The notes below the pieces were generated by a model, which had not been told where the DNA came from, did not search any database, and saw nothing but the letters and a program-made list of their open reading frames with translations. A stretch of DNA of 40,000 nucleotides from Mesostigma viride (taxonomy: Eukaryota; Streptophyta; Mesostigmatophyceae; Mesostigmatales; Mesostigmataceae), in NCBI GenBank assembly GCA_009746045.1, contig RPFO01000038.1, positions 1,251,576-1,291,575 of the forward strand, in the 5' to 3' direction. The position numbers and the translations under genes were made by a program. The number at the start of each line of letters is the position of its first letter. Within the stretch, counting starts at the first letter, position 1. This document shows positions 17,057 through 27,755 of this stretch, piece by piece.

Positions 17057-19675
17057 TTAGTTGCACCCATCCATGTTGCCAAACTCCCACTCGCCGTCAA
17101 TAATGGGCTCCAGGGACCCTGTGGAGATGTCCGGTGGGAAAACCCGCCCCTGGGTGGAACCGGCAGGACCATCGCCAAACACCCCATCCCCGACGCTGGT
17201 GCCGGTGGCCCCTAGCTGGTATCCCTGGGACCTGCGTTCCAGCAGCGCCAGCACCACGCCGAGGGTGGACCTCACTAATGCTGGCGTCGTTTCCATCTTG
17301 ACAGGGGAGGAAGGGAAGAGCAGAGGGTTTCGATTCACCTCCAGCAACAGCACACGCAGCGTGTGAGCCTCCACCAAAAAGTCAAACCCAAACACCTGGA
17401 ATAGCCCTGGGTCTGCCTCCATTCGTTCTTCTGCCGCACGCAACGTGAACACCATCGCCCGCTTAATGCGCGGCACCAGCGTGCGTGCCACAACCCCCCG
17501 CGGCGCAGCCCCCGTGCGTGCCAAGTGGCGGTCGAGCTGATCCAGGCTCCAATGGTGCTGGCCATCATCACGACCATCCTCCACGCCATCACCGCCACCA
17601 TCACCGGATGCACCAGGGCTATCCCCCTGACCCTTGAAACGCCTCCTTTGACTGCCTTTCTCCTCACCCCCACCCACGCTCCCCTCATCGCGGCTGCCAC
17701 CTGGGGCGTCGCCGGCCGCCCACGACTTGTCTTGCCCTCCCGTCGCATCACTGGTCCGACTCGGATCGCCTCCACTTCCCCCCTCCGCCCCCTTGCCCGC
17801 GTCCTTGAGCAGCTCCTTCTGCACCGCGGAGTTGGTCAGATGAGAGAACCGGTCGGCCGGGTCGTCATTGAAGGGCACCATGCTGACCCGCAGCTGGCCG
17901 CTGTGGTAGAACACGACCAGCGGCGCCGTGCTGACCACGACCGCGTACACGCGGATGTCGAACTTGCGCCCCAGCAGCAGCAGCGGTGAACGCAGGTACT
18001 CCTGCGCTATCTCCACCGTGGTTCCCAGCAACGACACCTCGCGGCACTTGCTGCCATCACCGTACGCATCCAACGGGCCAGGCAGCGAGGGGGAGGCCGC
18101 CGGACCTGTGCGGCCATCGCCCTTTAGCCGGCCCCCACGGTGCGTGTCCGTGCCACTAGCACCCAGGCCACTGCTGACCCCTGATGACCACGGTGCGGAG
18201 ACAGAGGACCAGACGGAAGACCACCAGCCGGACACGCCAAGCAACGCGGGCGCCTCTTCAGGCCCCTCGTGCAGAGGATCACTGTGGGTCCCTGCGGCAG
18301 CCACGACGTCCCTAGTGGTCGTCTCAGTCAAGCCAGCGTGGGCGTGGGCGCCTTGACGTGACGGCACAAATAGGCGCACGCCGCGCCCCCCCGACTTCCC
18401 CACTGGCTTGATGATCCACCAAACCTCCTCGTCGTTGATGTCATGGGAGAGCAGGGCGGGGACACCTGTCGCCCCGCCAACGGCCGCCCGGTTGCCAGGG
18501 TGGGCTAGGTGGGCCACAGAAACCCCCGCTGGCTCTAATGCTGTCGCGCTCGCCTCGTGGAAGAACAGGCGGCACTCCTGCTCGTCATACAGGCGGTAGG
18601 TGCGGGGCAGCAGGCCACCGATGATGCTGTCGACGCAAGGGGGCGACCGCGCGCGGCTGTACCCGCTCAGGATCTCCCACAGTGTGCCCTTGGTCGTGAG
18701 GCCGATACCTGCCAGCTGGTTAGCCAGGATAGGCCCGCGCCCATCCCCTGCACACTCCTTGCCATGGTGGCGGTTTGCGCTCGCATATGGGTGGAGGCTG
18801 GATGAGGCCGTGGGTGCATGCCCGGAAGGGCCATGGGTGCATGCGGTGGCGGCGGCCCTGGCCCCCCCTGCGGTGGTCTTGACGCGTTCCGGGCTGATCT
18901 GCCACGTCAGCGTGGGCATCAAGTGCGGGCACGCGGCGACACCTGGCATCTCCCACGTGGCCAACTTGGGGGGTCCCCCTCCTTTCGGCCACAGCTCGTC
19001 GGCGGGGGCCCACACCCACCCCCGCGAGCACAGCTCGGACGCGATCAGGTACCCGGCGTTGACGCGCTGGACGTGGAAGCCACCCACGCAGGCCGCCAGC
19101 GAGCCGCTTGCCGAGTTGCTACTGGCATACACCCCCTGGACATCCGCACTAGAGACATGCGCCCCCTGGCCACCTGCATCCCACCTGGAACTGTCAGAAT
19201 GGTCCTTTCGAGGCCTGCCGCGGTCATCACGGGAACAAAACGCATGGAGACCGTCCCCATCACCTGCCAGGGTGGCCGCCCACTCGTGGTCGGCAGCGCT
19301 CACGTCCTGGTGTCGCAGCAGCGAGCTGGCGGGTATAGAATACTGGGACAGGAAGCGGGCGCAGCGGCACACCGTGTGGGCGAGCTGGGCCCTGCGAATG
19401 TGGCGGCTGTTGGTGTTATTGTGGCCCTCCGTGTTACCTAAGGCAAGGAGGGTGCTGCTGGCAGACACGGAGGGGCTGAGGGTGGACACGTGCGCCGAGG
19501 GCAAGAAGACCTGGGAGAAGGGAGCGCGGTGGTAAACAAGGAGGAAGGCGAGGAAGCAGGCAAGCGCGAGCAACCGGGTGTAGGGCGGTGACGGGCGGTG
19601 GGGGCGCCGCATTCTCCTCCAGTTGAGGAGGCCGTCCTTCCGAACGCAGCCGTCCATGGGCGGGTGTCGTCCCAT
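17057..19675 (-). CDS. Tubulin-tyrosine-ligase family (TTLL-like) protein with N-terminal membrane anchor
   Basis: Single-exon 872-residue frame. The ATP-grasp type TTL domain is recognisable from WWIIKPVGKSGGRGVRLF (about 419-436, nucleotide-binding Lys and Gly loop), through QEYLRSPLLLLGRKFDIRVY (about 558-577, with the conserved K-F-D-I-R), FSHLTNSAVQK (about 610-620), and FGFDFLVE...LLLEVNRNP (about 763-784, metal-binding Glu and Asn). The family adds amino acids (Tyr, Glu or Gly) to tubulin or other proteins. Two low-complexity Gly/Ser-rich insertions (about 437-540 and 622-708) enlarge the domain. Unusually, residues 19-48 are a basic cluster (WRRMRRPHR) followed by a hydrophobic segment (LLALACFLAFLLVY), a type II signal-anchor pattern that would put the catalytic domain in the secretory lumen. 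The start at 19675 is the first ATG, with a second Met at residue 7. The exact subfamily is unknown. Confidence 0.88.
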   Translation of the reverse strand: MGRHPPMDGCVRKDGLLNWRRMRRPHRPSPPYTRLLALACFLAFLLVYHRAPFSQVFLPSAHVSTLSPSVSASSTLLALGNTEGHNNTNSRHIRRAQLAHTVCRCARFLSQYSIPASSLLRHQDVSAADHEWAATLAGDGDGLHAFCSRDDRGRPRKDHSDSSRWDAGGQGAHVSSADVQGVYASSNSASGSLAACVGGFHVQRVNAGYLIASELCSRGWVWAPADELWPKGGGPPKLATWEMPGVAACPHLMPTLTWQISPERVKTTAGGARAAATACTHGPSGHAPTASSSLHPYASANRHHGKECAGDGRGPILANQLAGIGLTTKGTLWEILSGYSRARSPPCVDSIIGGLLPRTYRLYDEQECRLFFHEASATALEPAGVSVAHLAHPGNRAAVGGATGVPALLSHDINDEEVWWIIKPVGKSGGRGVRLFVPSRQGAHAHAGLTETTTRDVVAAAGTHSDPLHEGPEEAPALLGVSGWWSSVWSSVSAPWSSGVSSGLGASGTDTHRGGRLKGDGRTGPAASPSLPGPLDAYGDGSKCREVSLLGTTVEIAQEYLRSPLLLLGRKFDIRVYAVVVSTAPLVVFYHSGQLRVSMVPFNDDPADRFSHLTNSAVQKELLKDAGKGAEGGSGGDPSRTSDATGGQDKSWAAGDAPGGSRDEGSVGGGEEKGSQRRRFKGQGDSPGASGDGGGDGVEDGRDDGQHHWSLDQLDRHLARTGAAPRGVVARTLVPRIKRAMVFTLRAAEERMEADPGLFQVFGFDFLVEAHTLRVLLLEVNRNPLLFPSSPVKMETTPALVRSTLGVVLALLERRSQGYQLGATGTSVGDGVFGDGPAGSTQGRVFPPDISTGSLEPIIDGEWEFGNMDGCN

Positions 19676-22191
19676 ACCAGGGCGGGCGCGTCTAGGGTTT
19701 AGGCGGGATCAGGGGATTCCCATCCACAGGGGTGGCGCCACCTGCAAACGTATCGTACTACTCACCAACGCCGGCATCCCAATCTCCGCTAACATAAGAA
19801 GCATCCCTTGCGTGGGTAATATTTGCCTACCAGTCATCAGGGTTTCCCAAGCAGCAAAACGCCGTTCCTTGTGGAATTTTCTTTCTTCTGCCGGTAATCT
19901 TGCGCGCGGGGCATAGAGAGCACGCTCTTCGCAATTGCAACATTGCTTCGTAACACGGTCGATACCGGATGGCCGCGCATTGCCCAACGAGGTAGCGCTT
20001 GCCGGATAGCAGTATGAGAGGAAGCCTTGGAAAGAAGGTTGTAGCGAGTTTCGGCTGGGAATGACAATGGCCTCAACGAAGCTTGAACGGCTCTATGGCA
20101 AACTCGCCGGGAGAATGACCACCTGCAATCTGCGACAAAAGAACCAACTCCGACCATATCTACTACCCACGAAATTCCGGTGCGCACAGTTTGTATGAAG
20201 TGTACAGGCATGCTTTAGGCTGGCCTTATTCACGGCAGGCCGACAAGCGAATGCACTCACACGGATCTTGAACGAACCGCTCAACGGAGGGGCCTAGAGT
20301 TTCGTGGCCGCAATGGGCGCACATTAGCTTCACTGTCGAGCCCCCTAAGATAATAAGAACTCACGCAACCCTGTATATTATACTACATTTGTAAATCGAA
20401 GGGCAGCTTGTAAGAATCACGGCAAGTAAGAATTGCTATTCTAATCGAATGCGAGCAGGTAAAAATATTTCTTTTATCGAGATTGCGTTCAATTGTCTAG
20501 ATCAGAACTCAGTTGGTTAAAACTTATCATTGAAGCCGATCCGTCTACAGTATGGCCTGAGGTTTATAGATTGTAAGAAATGTCCCCAGACCTTGCCTCG
20601 ACGTACAGTATGATAATTTTTACGAGCGAAATTTTTACGAGGTACCCCTGAGGTAGCTACATACCGAAGTTATGTACCCAAAAAGTCGGATCCAGCGACC
20701 AAACGCGCCGCGCTCAAGCCACGAATCGCGCCTCGCACTTGGGAAACCTAAGCGGACCCCGACTCCCGCGTTTTTCTAACAGAAAGGGAAGTTAGGTAAA
20801 ATGGTACGGCCCGCGACGGTTAAGACGAAGCGGAGCGGAATTCGGACTTTCCGCTTCTTCGGAATCTCCGCCGACGTCGCAGTTTGACACAGGATGGCGC
20901 GTAGCTTGGGATATTTACCACGCACACGTGTACTGTACATGTACAGCGGCACGTCTGAGTTCTGGGATGACGTGAGCCACTGAGCTGTCATCTCAACATG
21001 CCAATTGTCAAGGGTGTCGGCGAGCGTGTCGGCAACGTTGTCGGCACGTTTGTCGGCAATCAAGATATTTGAAAGCATTGGCGGTAAACCGGTTGCTGAT
21101 GTTGTTGGATCGCACGCCGCATATTATGCCCAGACAGAGATTCTACAGCGGCCGAGGGGCGGATACTCTACGGATATCAATTTGCGGGAAACCGGTATAC
21201 CGCAACGTTTTGAAAAATTAATTAATTTTTGGCGTTGGCACTTGGGAGTACTTTGGAAGTTTGGATGGATTTTGACCCCGGCTGGCGGCTGCCGTCTAAA
21301 CATGGACCAGTCCTGGCGTGTGCCCTTCACTTCATCAGCTTGTGAGCCAGTCCGTGGCCGGTCCACTATTTATAATTTATATTTTTATTATAATTTTTAT
21401 TTATTATATTTTATTTTTATATAAGGCTCGCCATGCAGCCAACTGCGAACCCAACTTTAGGCGTGAATTCAAGGTGACGTACTTAAATATTCTCTGGTCC
21501 AAAATTTTTCTCCCTTTTGGATATTTAAAAATACCCACTTCTAAGGGCGAAACCCTCTTTGTATTAGAGAACCTCTGGCCAAGTGGCCATTCATTGCATA
21601 TCACAGCATCAACAGATGTCAACACCAATCGCCGTGATATACCGTTTGGCGTACCTTCCGTCGCAAATATTCTCGTCTGGACACCCGTAAGATTCCCCCA
21701 CAGATATCTTGCACCTGTGTACGTCACGGGGGCACAACATCACATCGGACTGGTCTCAGTGATGGTTGTCATTGTGTGGAATAAATGTCGTCATTCAGCA
21801 AACTGTGTCCGTGTACAATTGGCACCCTTTCCTACCGTTATCGTCCAAGACGCGGGTCGCATTCAGACCTGCAAACGGTAATCCACCTGACCACCTTGGC
21901 CTCGCGGCTATTCTGATGGCAGCTCCAGGCCGCAAGTCAAAGCGCCCTGGTGAAGTCAGAGGATTGCAAGGCTTGAAGATTACGATGCGCGAAGCACTAA
22001 ATACCGTTTCAAGGAGTCCTCCAATCGGCTGACAATCTTTAGCAATCATATTCCGTTTTTCATAAGTAAAAAACCAGAACGTCTGATCCGAGATCTTGAA
22101 GTGGCTTCTGCAGGCCACCCAGCAGCCGCCTCTGTCTAACCGCTCTGCACGTTCCCGCCCGGCTTCACTACCTAAATGATTGACTCGATGA
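19676..22191. other. Intergenic region between the TTL gene and the Mutator-like element
   Basis: About 2.5 kb. The right part is AT-rich (for example 21361-21424, nearly pure A/T). A short run of GTCGGCRACGTT-like words occurs at 21012-21060. Several 60-190-codon frames exist on both strands, but they overlap one another, lack recognisable motifs and are not annotated. The left end presumably holds the TTL promoter. Confidence 0.5.
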
Positions 22192-22200
22192 CTGCTGGCA
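22192..22200. repeat. 9-bp target-site duplication, left copy
   Basis: CTGCTGGCA directly outside the left terminal inverted repeat. The identical 9 bp occurs directly outside the right one (30474-30482). Confidence 0.9.
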
Positions 22201-22410
22201 GGAAGCGCATAATTTGGCTCTGATGACACAAACTCTAGTGCGGGGGTGAGTGCGGGGTTCCGGGACACCACCGCACTAAGTCCGACGCGCCTGCCCAGGC
22301 CACGCCGCGCCGGACCGGCACACGAGTTACGCGGGAAAAAAGGGCCTGCCGCGCCAATTACTGTAGGACTTGGCTAATTTCTTTGTTGACTACAAGCGCA
22401 GTCAAGGATG
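22201..22410 (+). repeat. Left terminal inverted repeat of the MULE
   Basis: Begins GGAAGCGCATAATTTGGCTC and is identical to the reverse complement of 30264-30473. It contains GTGCGGGGGTGAGTGCGGGG near the outer end. Confidence 0.93.
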
Positions 22411-22427
22411 CAATTGGCATCATTGCA

Positions 22428-22660
22428 TTATTTTTGCCAAGGTGCTGGCAATTTACGCTTGAAGGTGGCAAAAATCTGGTTTCTTTGTGATGCAGTAGTG
22501 ACTATTGCCTGGCAATTGCGCAGCCGGGAAGTTGGGCGACGAGAATGCCATGGTTGTTCTAAAGTATAATCATCGGACCCTAATTTGTCTAAAGTAGGAG
22601 ACAAACAGTCTTTGACGTCCCTGGGATCCATAGCAATAAAAATTCTGCTTTCTCTACTCG
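22428..22660 (-). CDS. Possible terminal exon of a MULE-borne gene, unrecognised
   Basis: Minus-strand open stretch reading ...SRIFIAMDPRDVKDCLSPTLDKLG... to ...NQIFATFKRKLPAPWQK-stop, ending 17 bp inside the left inverted repeat. Balanced composition and a position at the end of the element suggest the 3' exon of an element gene. The purine-rich zone just upstream (22720-22800) is low-complexity and probably not coding. No family is recognised and the 5' boundary is not fixed. Confidence 0.28.
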
Positions 22661-23699
22661 CAGTAATGTCGGCACACTTAGTTTCCTCTTCGAATCGATC
22701 TTTTGTCTGGCAATCTTTCCCTCTCTCGTTTTTTTCTCCCTCCCTCCCTCCCTTGCTCGCTCCCTCCCTCCGTCTCATGCGTTCCTCCAACGTCCCGTCC
22801 TGTCTTCTTCCCCCCACCCTGCCTTCTCTCGTTAGCTTCCGAGCTTTTTATGCATTGCCTCTCCATACCTCGCTACCAAGTTTCCAAGTAGACCTTGAAG
22901 AGATATACCGGGAAATGCGTCTGGACGCGGTCATCGTGCGCGCCTTTCTCTTCTGATTTTCTGCGTAAAGCTTGGTAGCACACCTTGTCGGCCCTCGCGG
23001 AACTGTCAGCCCGTATCTGGGAACTGGACCACATGTATCTGTTACAGTATCTTGCTTATTTTGCGTAGGTTGCTAGTGTTGCTGTATCCTTCAAGTTTAG
23101 TGTTGCAGAGTGTGACTGACCACTGTATCATTTGGTGATGGGTTTGTTGAATGCTGGGTTTGTTCTTGTATGAGTGTTTGTATAGGGATCCTTGTGTCCT
23201 AAAGTAGAAAGCTTGTCGTTGATACTGCTTCTTCTTTTTTTGGAGTAGCCCTTGGGACATGCAGGCAAGGATGGCATTACAAATATCAATGAAATACAGT
23301 ACCAAGCTTTTTACCACTGACGTGCATTGTAAAATAGGTGCAGGCAACTGCCGTGCACATGCCGTGCCTGAAAATTGTTGAGCCCATGGTGAGCTTTTTT
23401 GCTTATTTGGTAATTACAGCGTCAATACGTTGTCTAATGTCAACCAACGTGGATCGACCTGGGCTGAGGTTGTCAGTGTGTGCGTAAATGTAAAGCACAC
23501 ATGTATGGCTCGCATGTTTGGGAGCCGATCCTAGCCGAATCACACTTTGTTGGCACCCATGCCTGCAGCTAGTGGGGTCTTTGTGGCTAGGTACCTTGGG
23601 ACAGTGTTGGGGTTGGCTAGCTAGACTACGTGCAAGATGATTCCACCACTGGCCATCAGTGGCTCGGTCCTTAGAGCAGCCAACATACCAGCATACTCG
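22661..23699. other. MULE left interior
   Basis: No feature is firmly supported. A 101-codon minus-strand frame at 23042-23347 (ending TSNLRKISKIL) is AT-rich and could be an exon. A CT-rich stretch lies at 22715-22800. The rest is unassigned. Confidence 0.35.
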
Positions 23700-23905
23700 C
23701 GCATATTTCAGCTTTAGCACACCCACAGTTTGCCATAGTCCAACGAGCGTTGAACGCAGCTGTGGCCTGCCTTCGGGCATGAGTGAGGACGCAGGTGTCT
23801 TTGCCCCTTTCCCACTGTGCAACTTACAGGGACTGGAAAGCACTCTAGGTGCTACATGCCCACCCCACCGAGGCATGCTATAATTTATTTAATTTAATTT
23901 TAGAG
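23700..23905 (+). mobile_element. Short retroelement family C, second copy (inside the MULE)
   Basis: Matches the element split across 7870-7946 and 11940-12081: GCACACCCACAGTTTGCC, then GCAGCTGTGGCCTGCC, GGCATGAGTGAGG, GGTGTCTTTGCCC, CAGGGA, AGCACT, GGTGCTACATGCCCACCCCA and an AT tail (AATTTATTTAATTTAATTTT). The last part resembles the shared 3' box. It is non-coding and SINE-like in size, but no pol III promoter boxes were recognised. Confidence 0.5.
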
Positions 23906-24783
23906 CAGGAAACATGTTCCTGTCATCCATGAGATAGCGGCCATTGGCATTGTGAGGATGGATGCACGTCAGATCATATAGTAAGAATTTGGACAATCAA
24001 GAATGTGTTTGACGCTCTTTCAACCCAAATTAAGGTTTGACTGATAATTTGGTCGGGGCTCATTGCTCAACCATTCCAATGGGGATGTATGCTCGTTGAC
24101 GCAGTCAATCATGACATCTTATGATTATTACTTACGGCAACGTGACGTGTGGATCCGCCAATAAATTAGCTATCAAGGTCAACCAGCATCGGTATGCATT
24201 ATTAAATCAGCAGACGCATGCATGTGTTGAATGTTAGCAACGCATACCTTGTGTTGGCCGGCCACCTGCAACTTTACTTACTACTGCAACTTTATTACTG
24301 ACCAGGTAGATGTTGAAGAACCTCACAATCATCCAGTTGTCGCATGGATCCTAGCTAGCCCACGAGGAAAATTTTCAAGGTGCCCAGTTTTATAGCAGTA
24401 TGCATATAAGACACATGATACTGCACCACTGCGGCTAGCTTATGACTGTCCCCATCCCCCCTTCCCCATTCCATCAGGAAATATGCTGACGCTGTCTACG
24501 TGTTTATTAATTTATTCATTCATGACTGTGTAACATGGCCAACGTGAAGGCAGGCCTTTATGATAATGGGCCCTTCAACTCGAGAGCTCCATCCATTGCA
24601 GCCCTTGGGCATTTGCAGCTGCCAGCTGATAATGCTCCAATATGAGGGTAGTCTTGGAATCTTCATGCCGAAAGCTCGGTCACCACCTCCTGCATTAAGA
24701 GCAAATAGACAAGCACTGAGTTTAGAACCCTGGACTCAACCACACACAAACAATGATTCGTGACAAGCTATGGATGAAAAACT
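23906..24783. other. MULE interior, nothing recognised
   Basis: About 880 bp of AT-rich sequence without a convincing reading frame or repeat unit. Confidence 0.4.
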
Positions 24784-26021
24784 TCAGGAATCTCTTTTTC
24801 TATTTGCGTACATATGGGCATTACATGCACATGCACAACCACAATACAATAACGGGGGAGAAAAAGGGAAAAGGAAGCCCAGCAGAGAGAGACGCAGTGA
24901 GAGGGAGTTCGTTAGGTTGGCAGTCGGGCAGTCGGGCAGTTGGGCAGTCGGGCAGTCGGGCAGTCGGGAAGTCGGGCAGTCGGGCAGTCGGGCAGTCGGG
25001 CAGTCGGGCAGTCGGGCAGTCGGGCAGTCGGGCAGTCGGGCAGTCGGGCAGTCGGGCAGTCGGGCAGTCGGGCAGTCGGGCAGTCGGGCAGTCGGGCAGT
25101 CGGGCAGTCGGGCAGTCGGGCAGTCGGGCAGTCGGGCAGTCGGGCAGTCGGGCAGTCGGGCAGTCGGGCAGTCGGGCAGTCGGACAGTCGGGCAGTCCGG
25201 CAGTCGGGCAGTCGGGCAGCCCGGCAGTCGGGCAGTCGGGCAGTCCGGCAGTCGGGCAGTCGGGCAGTCGGGCAGTCGGGCAGTCGGGCAGTCGGGCAGT
25301 CGGCAGTCGGGCAGTCGGGAAGTCGGGCAGTCGGGCAGTCGGGCAGTCGGGCAGTCGGGCAGTCGGGCAGTCGGGCAGTCGGGCAGTCGGGCAGTCGGGC
25401 AGTCGGGCAGTCGGGCAGTCGGGCAGTCGGGCAGTCGGGCAGTCGGGCAGTCGGGCAGTCGGGCAGTCGGGCAGTCGGGCAGTCGGGCAGTCGGGCAGTC
25501 GGACAGTCGGGCAGTCCGGCAGTCGGGCAGTCGGGCAGCCCGGCAGTCGGGCAGTCGGGCAGTCCGGCAGTCGGGCAGTCGGGCAGTCCGGCAGTCGGGC
25601 AGTCGGGCAGTCGGGCAGTCGGGCAGTCGGGAAGTCGGGCAGTCGGGAAGTCGGGCAGTCGGGCAGTCGGGCAGTCGGACAGTCGGGCAGTCGGGCAGTC
25701 GGGCAGTCGGGCAGTCGGGCAGTCGGGAAGTCGGGCAGTTGGGCAGTCGGGCAGTCGGGCAGTCGGGCAGTCGGACAGTCGGGCAGTCGGGCAGTCGGGC
25801 AGTCGGGCAGTCGGGCAGTCGGGCAGTCGGGCAGTCGGGCAGTCGGGCAGTCGGACAGTCGGGCAGTCGGGCAGTCGGGCAGTCGGGCAGTCGGGCAGTC
25901 GGGCAGTCGGGCAGTCGGGCAGTTGGGCAGTCGGGCAGTCGGGCAGTCGGGCAGTCGGGCAGTCGGGCAGTCGGACAGTCGGGCAGTCGGGCCGTCGGGC
26001 CGTCGGGCAGTCGGGCAGTCG

Positions 26022-26109
<88 letters not shown>

Positions 26110-27273
26110 TGAATCGCTGTCCGGATCATCCTCCTGCACTTCTTGTCCGGCAGCTAATGTTGATGATGCACCCCGCGGGGCGGAGGGCACCGCAGCCGGG
26201 GCGCATGGCACGGCAGCCGGGGCGGAGGGCACGGCAGCCGGGGCGCAGGGCACGGCAGCCGGGGCGCAGGGCACGGCAGCCGGGGCGCAGGGCACGGCAG
26301 CCGGGGCGGAGGGCACCGCAGCCGGGGCGGAGGGCACCGCAGCCGGGGCGGAGGGCACCGCAGCCGGGGCGCAGGGCACGGCAGCCGGGGCGGAGGGCAC
26401 GGCAGCCGGGGCGCAGGGCACGGCAGCCGGGGCGCAGGGCACGGCAGCCGGGGCGCAGGGCACGGCAGCCGGGGCGGAGGGCACAGCAGCCGGGGCGGAG
26501 GGCACAGCAGCCGGGGCGCAGGGCACCGCAGCCAGGGCGGAGGGCACAGCAGCCGGGGCGCAGGGCACGGCAGCCGGGGCGGAGGGCGCCGCAGCCGGGG
26601 CGGAGGGCACCGCAGCCGGGGCGGAGGGCACGGCAGCCGGGGCGCAGGGCACGGCAGCCGGGGCGGAGGGCACGGCAGCCGGGGCGCATGGCACGGCAGC
26701 CGGGGCGCAGGGCACGGCAGCCGGGGCGGAGGGCACGGCAGCCGGGGCGCAGGGCACGGCAGCCGGGGCGGAGGGCACGGCAGCCGGGGCGCAGGGCACG
26801 GCAGCCGGGGCGGAGGGCACCGCAGCCGGGGCAGAGGGCACGGCAGCCGGGGCGGCATCCAGTGGGGCGTCCGAAGGCGGGGCGCAAGCTTTTGATGTCT
26901 TTTGTGCATTGCTCTCGTTTCGTCTACAACGAGGCTTGCAGTTTGCCCTTTCGCCCTCGCCGCTCAAATAGTCAGCGGTTCTGTTGGTTGGTAAGCTAGA
27001 TCGCAAAAGGACCCTTTGCTTTGGACCTTTATCGCAAAACACCAACACCCAGTTGAGGTCGTGAAAATTTAGGGGCCCATTCTTGAGCTCTTGCTTGTTG
27101 GCTTTGTCGAGCGCCTGATTAGCGAGCTTGGGGGTCTCATATATTTGACCGCAGTCAACATTGGGGTAAGGCTTCAGGGCGTCAATAAATTGGTTAATCT
27201 CCGTAGTGCTCAAGGTGCTGCTCGATATTGAAACGCCACAAACACGGAATACAGCAAAGTACAAAGCATTCAT
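24784..27273 (-). CDS. MULE-borne protein: unique N-terminal domain plus in-frame tandem repeats
   Basis: Minus-strand frame of about 829 residues from the first ATG (27273). Residues 1-~135 are non-repetitive ([40 protein letters not shown] and a Cys/Arg-rich [14 protein letters not shown]) and look like a folded domain. Next come about 32 copies of a 7-residue repeat P-A-A-V-P-(S/C)-A (21-bp DNA unit), a THAR repeat from (ACGC)n, and a long TARLPDCP repeat from an 8-bp satellite. The 21-bp unit keeps frame, and its variation at the Ala codon (GCC/GCG/GCT) is silent, which supports translation at least through that part. The 8-bp satellite is open in every frame, so the C-terminal half is doubtful. 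The 5' part may be an exon with an acceptor near 27200-27300. Function unknown. Confidence 0.4.
24921..26020. repeat. 8-bp satellite (CAGTCGGG)n with higher-order structure
   Basis: About 137 tandem copies of CAGTCGGG. Point variants (CAGTCGGA, CAGTCCGG, CAGCCCGG, AAGTCGGG, CAGTTGGG) are scattered. A distinctive block of variants at about 25181-25260 recurs at 25500-25578, 319 bp later, showing duplication of a ~40-unit segment. A one-base contraction (TCGGCAGTCGG) lies near 25301-25305. Confidence 0.93.
26020..26111. repeat. (GTGC)n microsatellite
   Basis: About 23 perfect tandem copies of GTGC directly abutting the 8-bp satellite and followed by unique sequence (GAATCGCTGTCCGG). Confidence 0.95.
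26179..26854. repeat. 21-bp minisatellite (GCAGCCGGGGCGCAGGGCACG)
   Basis: About 32 copies of a 21-bp unit with C/G alternation at one base (GCGCAGGGC or GCGGAGGGC) and A/C/G at another. The length is a multiple of three, so all frames persist. On the minus strand it encodes the P-A-A-V-P-(S/C)-A repeat of the protein at 24784-27273. Confidence 0.92.
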
Positions 27274-27755
27274 GTAAGACAATGCGGGACAAATGGGTAA
27301 CAAATGGGGAGAGTTATATTAATGAAAAGAGACAACGAACTTGGAAGCATGGCACGCCGAGCCCCCGAGTAAGGTTAAACATTTAGCCACCACGCATTGG
27401 GCTTGCCATGAACACCCCATGGAGCGCTATGCTAAGGTTTTCTTGCGACCCCATGTTGTGTGTGGCTTGTCAGTAATGTGCTAGTAGGAAAGGACAAGCC
27501 ACGAGGTTAAGATAAGATTACGCCCGGCATAGGGCTGCCAAACGGGCTCATCTACCATAAACGCTGCAATAAGGCTTCTGTAGAATAAAAATCTATTTCC
27601 AAGCAAAACCATACCGTAAACCAAAACTAGCAGGCCATAAAGACCAATCACAGGCCAATCAACAAAACCCAAAGAACATTCAGCCAAAAGAGTTACATTA
27701 TGCACTACTACAATATTTGATATGGCCTTGGTGAACACCATGAAAGCTAAGGCAA
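27274..27755. other. Region between MULE coding stretches
   Basis: Contains a minus-strand frame at 27481-27741 rich in hydrophobic residues (VIGLYGLLVLVYGMVLLG). It could be a transmembrane exon, but its T-rich DNA would give such residues by chance, so it is left unannotated. The rest is unassigned. Confidence 0.3.

Noticed and set aside
17525-19535. Plus-strand frames (up to 311 codons) over the TTL-family gene
   Set aside because: Shadows of a GC-rich gene with clear catalytic motifs on the minus strand.
20776-21881. Overlapping 80-190-codon frames on both strands
   Set aside because: They overlap one another in an AT-variable region, lack motifs, and have no splice or homology support.
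22585-22956. Plus-strand 123-codon frame rich in Ser/Pro/Leu
   Set aside because: Lies over a CT-rich low-complexity stretch and has no conserved motif.
24912-26129. Plus-strand Gly/Ser/Arg/Val/Gln repeat proteins over the 8-bp satellite
   Set aside because: The satellite is open in every frame. On the plus strand no convincing unique domain supports translation.
26179-26854. CRISPR-like array
   Set aside because: Units are contiguous 21-mers without unique spacers, in a eukaryotic context; it is a minisatellite.
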